This document shows, piece by piece, positions 38,894 through 40,982 of a stretch of 40,982 bases of DNA (the first letter of the stretch is position 1; every line of letters starts with the position of its first letter). The position numbers and the translations under genes are program-made. The stretch is from Spirochaetaceae bacterium (GTDB lineage: Bacteria; Spirochaetota; Spirochaetia; SZUA-6; Bin103). Location of the stretch: positions 1,611-42,592 of the forward strand of contig JAPPKD010000225.1 of the NCBI GenBank assembly GCA_028820215.1. The letters are read 5' to 3'. The notes beneath the pieces were generated by a model that ran no database searches, was not told the DNA's origin, and saw only the letters and a list, made by a program, of their open reading frames with translations.

Positions 38894-39733
38894 ATGAGAC
38901 CGTATATCGACTGCCACAACCACATCGGCCGCACCCTGAACCGGCTACCGCCCACCGGCCAGAGCACCGCCATGTGCCTGGCCCGCTTCGCCGAGACCAG
39001 CGTGTACGCCTGCCTGTCGATGCCGACCGCCACCGGCGGCCTGATCCTGCGCGGGCTGGAGGACATCCGCGACCAGAACCGGGTGATCGCCCGCGCGCGC
39101 CGCGACTTCCCCGAGCACGTGCCGCTGGGCCTGGCCCTGGTCGAGCCCTGCCTGGGACCGGTCGCCGTGGACGAGGCGGAGTGGGCGATGAGCGAGCTGG
39201 GCCTGCACGGCATCGTTTCCCACCCGCCGGTGCGCGAGGCGTGCATCCCGTTCGTGGAGATGGCCGCCGGCCGCGGCGGGCTGTGCAACGTGCACATGCA
39301 CGACGCGGTGTTCGGGAAGGTCGCGCGCATGTTCCCGTCCGCCACCTTCATCACCCACGCCTCGAGCCACGCCGCCGAGTCCTTCGCCGGCATGGACAAC
39401 GTCTGGTTCGAGATCGTGCAGTACCCGGACGAGCGCGGCAGCCTGTGGGACTTCGCCAAGCTGGCAGACAAGGTAGGCCGCGAGCGCATCATCTTCGGCG
39501 CCGACCTGCCCTACTACGACTACCGTCTCTTGCAGCGGATCATCGAGGAGGCGCCGATCGACGACGACCTGAAGGACCGCATCGCCTACCGCAACATCCT
39601 GGAGTTGATCCGCCAGTACAACCCGGACTGGCAACTCCCCGACGGCCCGCCGCAGGCCCCGCGCGTCTACCAAGCCGACGAACTGTGGGCCGTGGACCCG
39701 GACAAGCCCGACCGGCTGACCGTCTACGGCTAA
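38894..39733 (+). CDS. Amidohydrolase-family (TIM-barrel) hydrolase
   Basis: A 279-residue protein of the amidohydrolase 2 type. The metal-binding H8-x-H10 is in DCHNHIG, and VHMHDAVF, ITHASSH and IFGADLPYYD supply the later His and Asp ligands. IAYRNILELIRQYN at the end is usual for this family. Members decarboxylate or hydrolyse aromatic acids, lactones or related compounds, so it may open or hydrolyse the product of the two dehydrogenases. GAGAGG lies several bases before the ATG. Confidence 0.88.
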   Translation: MRPYIDCHNHIGRTLNRLPPTGQSTAMCLARFAETSVYACLSMPTATGGLILRGLEDIRDQNRVIARARRDFPEHVPLGLALVEPCLGPVAVDEAEWAMSELGLHGIVSHPPVREACIPFVEMAAGRGGLCNVHMHDAVFGKVARMFPSATFITHASSHAAESFAGMDNVWFEIVQYPDERGSLWDFAKLADKVGRERIIFGADLPYYDYRLLQRIIEEAPIDDDLKDRIAYRNILELIRQYNPDWQLPDGPPQAPRVYQADELWAVDPDKPDRLTVYG

Positions 39734-39754
39734 CGGACGCGACCACGCGGACGT

Positions 39755-39783
39755 TTGCCGGAGCGTGGAGCGGTCACTACCAT
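39755..39783 (+). promoter_or_regulatory. Promoter of the PD-(D/E)XK-like gene
   Basis: TTGCCG (39755-39760) and TACCAT (39778-39783) are 17 bp apart. The predicted start near 39790 leaves a leader of about 13 nt before the GTG at 39803. Confidence 0.45.
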
Positions 39784-39802
39784 CGGATGAGCGAGCGTAG
39801 CT

Positions 39803-40441
39803 GTGACCGAAGGTAACGGACGCCGCGAACCGGCGACCCCGCAGGAAATCTGGGAGATCCTCCGCGATGTCTCTGCAACGCAGCAGGAGACCGCGCGCCG
39901 CATGCAGGAGACCGATCAACTGCTGAAGCGCCAGGCGCCGGAGGCAGACGGACGCGCGCAGGAGGCCGACCGGTGCCTCCGCGGGCTCGATGAGCTGTTC
40001 AACGACCAGTGGGGCAAGCTGATGGAGGCGCTGGTGGAAGGCGACCTCGCCAGGCTCCTCCAGCAGCGGGACATCACGGTACATCACACCGTCACCAACC
40101 CGCGGCAGGACTACGGCGAGCGGCGCTGGCAGTTCGACATCGTGGCCATCAACGGCGAAGAGGTCGTGGTGGTCGAGGTCCAGACCACCCTCAGGGTGCC
40201 CGATGTCGATCGTTTCATCGGGCGCTTGCACGAGTTCCCGGAACTGATGCCCGAGTACGCCGGCCACCGGATCTACGGGGCGGTCGCCTACCTGAAGGCA
40301 TATCAGGAGTCGGACGTACGCGCCGAGCGGCTGGGCCTGTTCGTGATTCGCGCCACGGGCAGCAGCGCCAGCATCACCAACCGGCAGGAGTTCACGCCGC
40401 GCACGTTCGGCCCCCGGAGCACGGCACCCGGTCGCCGGTAG
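39803..40441 (+). CDS. DUF3782-like protein with PD-(D/E)XK nuclease fold
   Basis: A 212-residue protein with a helical, probably coiled-coil N-terminus (about 10-65, many Gln and Glu) and a C-terminal nuclease-like core: LFNDQWGKLMEALVEGDL, WQFDIVAING (D112), VVVVEVQTTL (E125) and IYGAVAYLKA. This resembles the DUF3782 type of PD-(D/E)XK proteins. The usual Lys of the E-x-K motif is Gln127, so catalysis may be lost or changed. It starts at GTG 39803; an in-frame stop at 39788 excludes an earlier start. No partner gene is visible. Confidence 0.8.
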   Translation: MTEGNGRREPATPQEIWEILRDVSATQQETARRMQETDQLLKRQAPEADGRAQEADRCLRGLDELFNDQWGKLMEALVEGDLARLLQQRDITVHHTVTNPRQDYGERRWQFDIVAINGEEVVVVEVQTTLRVPDVDRFIGRLHEFPELMPEYAGHRIYGAVAYLKAYQESDVRAERLGLFVIRATGSSASITNRQEFTPRTFGPRSTAPGRR

Positions 40442-40982
40442 TCAGGTTCCGGGTCCACCACCGCACCGTGGACTGCGCGGAGAGCGTGTGCTCCGGCTCG
40501 GCGGCGGTGGGCGCGCGGCGGATGGCCGTCAGCTCGACGCGCAGGTCGCGGCCTCGGAGCGCGACATCCGTGAGCACGGTGGCTGATGGCAGCGTTCGTG
40601 GTCGTCGGGTCGGTGGTGAACAGGTCTGGTGGGTGGCCGCGAGGCGAGAGAACGTCTACCAGGGGAAGCGGCGCACGGAACTCCCGCCGTGGGCTGGCGG
40701 TCGCCGGAGTCTCTGTCGGGTCGCAGCCGCGGGCAATTGCACGCAGGCAGGAGTCGACCGCGAGCCTGCGGGCACTCGGTCGATATCCGGGATGGCTCCG
40801 ACCACCGAGGCGCCGACGGAGCGACCGCAGCCGGGGCTGACTGATACGGCGTCGATACCCGCATGCCGGGGGCGGCGGCATGCGCGCGACGATGGCGATG
40901 ATCCCTCTTCATCGAAGGTGCCGTCCAGGTGTCAGTGCCCGCGATCTGGTGGTGGAAAAAGGCTGAGATTCCCGCTTTGCTG
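40442..40982. other. No recognised gene at the right edge
   Basis: No plus-strand gene is supported in these 541 bases. On the minus strand a frame across about 40450-40600 reads LTDVALRGRDLRVELTAIRR, which has a natural-looking composition, and another frame just upstream reads LPLVDVLSPRGHPPDLFTTD. They could be parts of one disrupted gene, but there is no clear start and no family that I recognise. Confidence 0.4.

Noticed and set aside
40303..40881. Pilin-like or other gene on the minus strand at the right edge
   Set aside because: Two natural-looking segments lie in different frames, without a start codon, ribosome site or recognised family, so I report only the observation.

Overview
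The window is a GC-rich bacterial chromosome segment (G+C roughly two thirds or more by eye). A spirochaete is the best guess. The minus-strand block ntrC-like, ntrB-like, holB, cvpA, murG resembles, from memory, the order in Treponema, and the gene at 6209-7057 resembles DUF6675, which I associate with spirochaetes. Many genes for PhyH-type dioxygenases, sulfatases and Gfo/Idh oxidoreductases suggest an environmental or host-associated, high-GC lineage. This placement is an inference from gene content, not a phylogeny.

Region 1 (1-13416) is mostly conserved core genes. After a tandem repeat, a terminator and a small J-domain gene, the minus strand carries a long series read from right to left: a small acidic protein, a PhyH dioxygenase, an HtrA protease, uvrB, an SH3 lipoprotein, a DUF445 membrane protein, murG, cvpA, holB and an NtrB/NtrC-like pair. 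Most neighbours overlap by exactly 4 bp (ATGA, GTGA or TTGA), which suggests translational coupling. One plus-strand gene (6209-7057) interrupts the series and overlaps DUF445 tail to tail.

Region 2 (13459-21485) is a six-gene plus-strand operon: class II aldolase, a small ABM-type monooxygenase, NurA, HerA, Mre11/SbcD and Rad50/SbcC. The last four form an archaeal-style DNA-end-resection set, here placed behind two small metabolic genes and one promoter.

Region 3 (21510-28472) is accessory: two further PhyH dioxygenases, a Schlafen/AlbA-type ATP-binding regulator, an SMP-30 lactonase, an orphan XRE antitoxin-like regulator, a sulfatase, a vapBC module and a remnant of a higA antitoxin gene.

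Region 4 (28530-40982) is a catabolic island. It has a peptide/oligosaccharide-type ABC transporter (binding protein plus two permeases, no intact ATPase), a decayed ATPase on the opposite strand, a lower-GC gene of unknown function, a frameshifted sulfatase remnant, a sialidase-like gene broken by a 19-bp tandem duplication, two Gfo/Idh/MocA oxidoreductases, an amidohydrolase and a PD-(D/E)XK-like gene. Together the transporter, sulfatase, sialidase-like, oxidoreductase and lactonase genes suggest uptake and breakdown of a decorated, possibly sulfated, carbohydrate or related compound; the substrate cannot be read from the sequence.

A recurring promoter form was found by eye: TTGNCN, 17-18 bp, TANNNT. 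At several genes it lies only 6-8 bp before the start codon, which predicts leaderless mRNAs.
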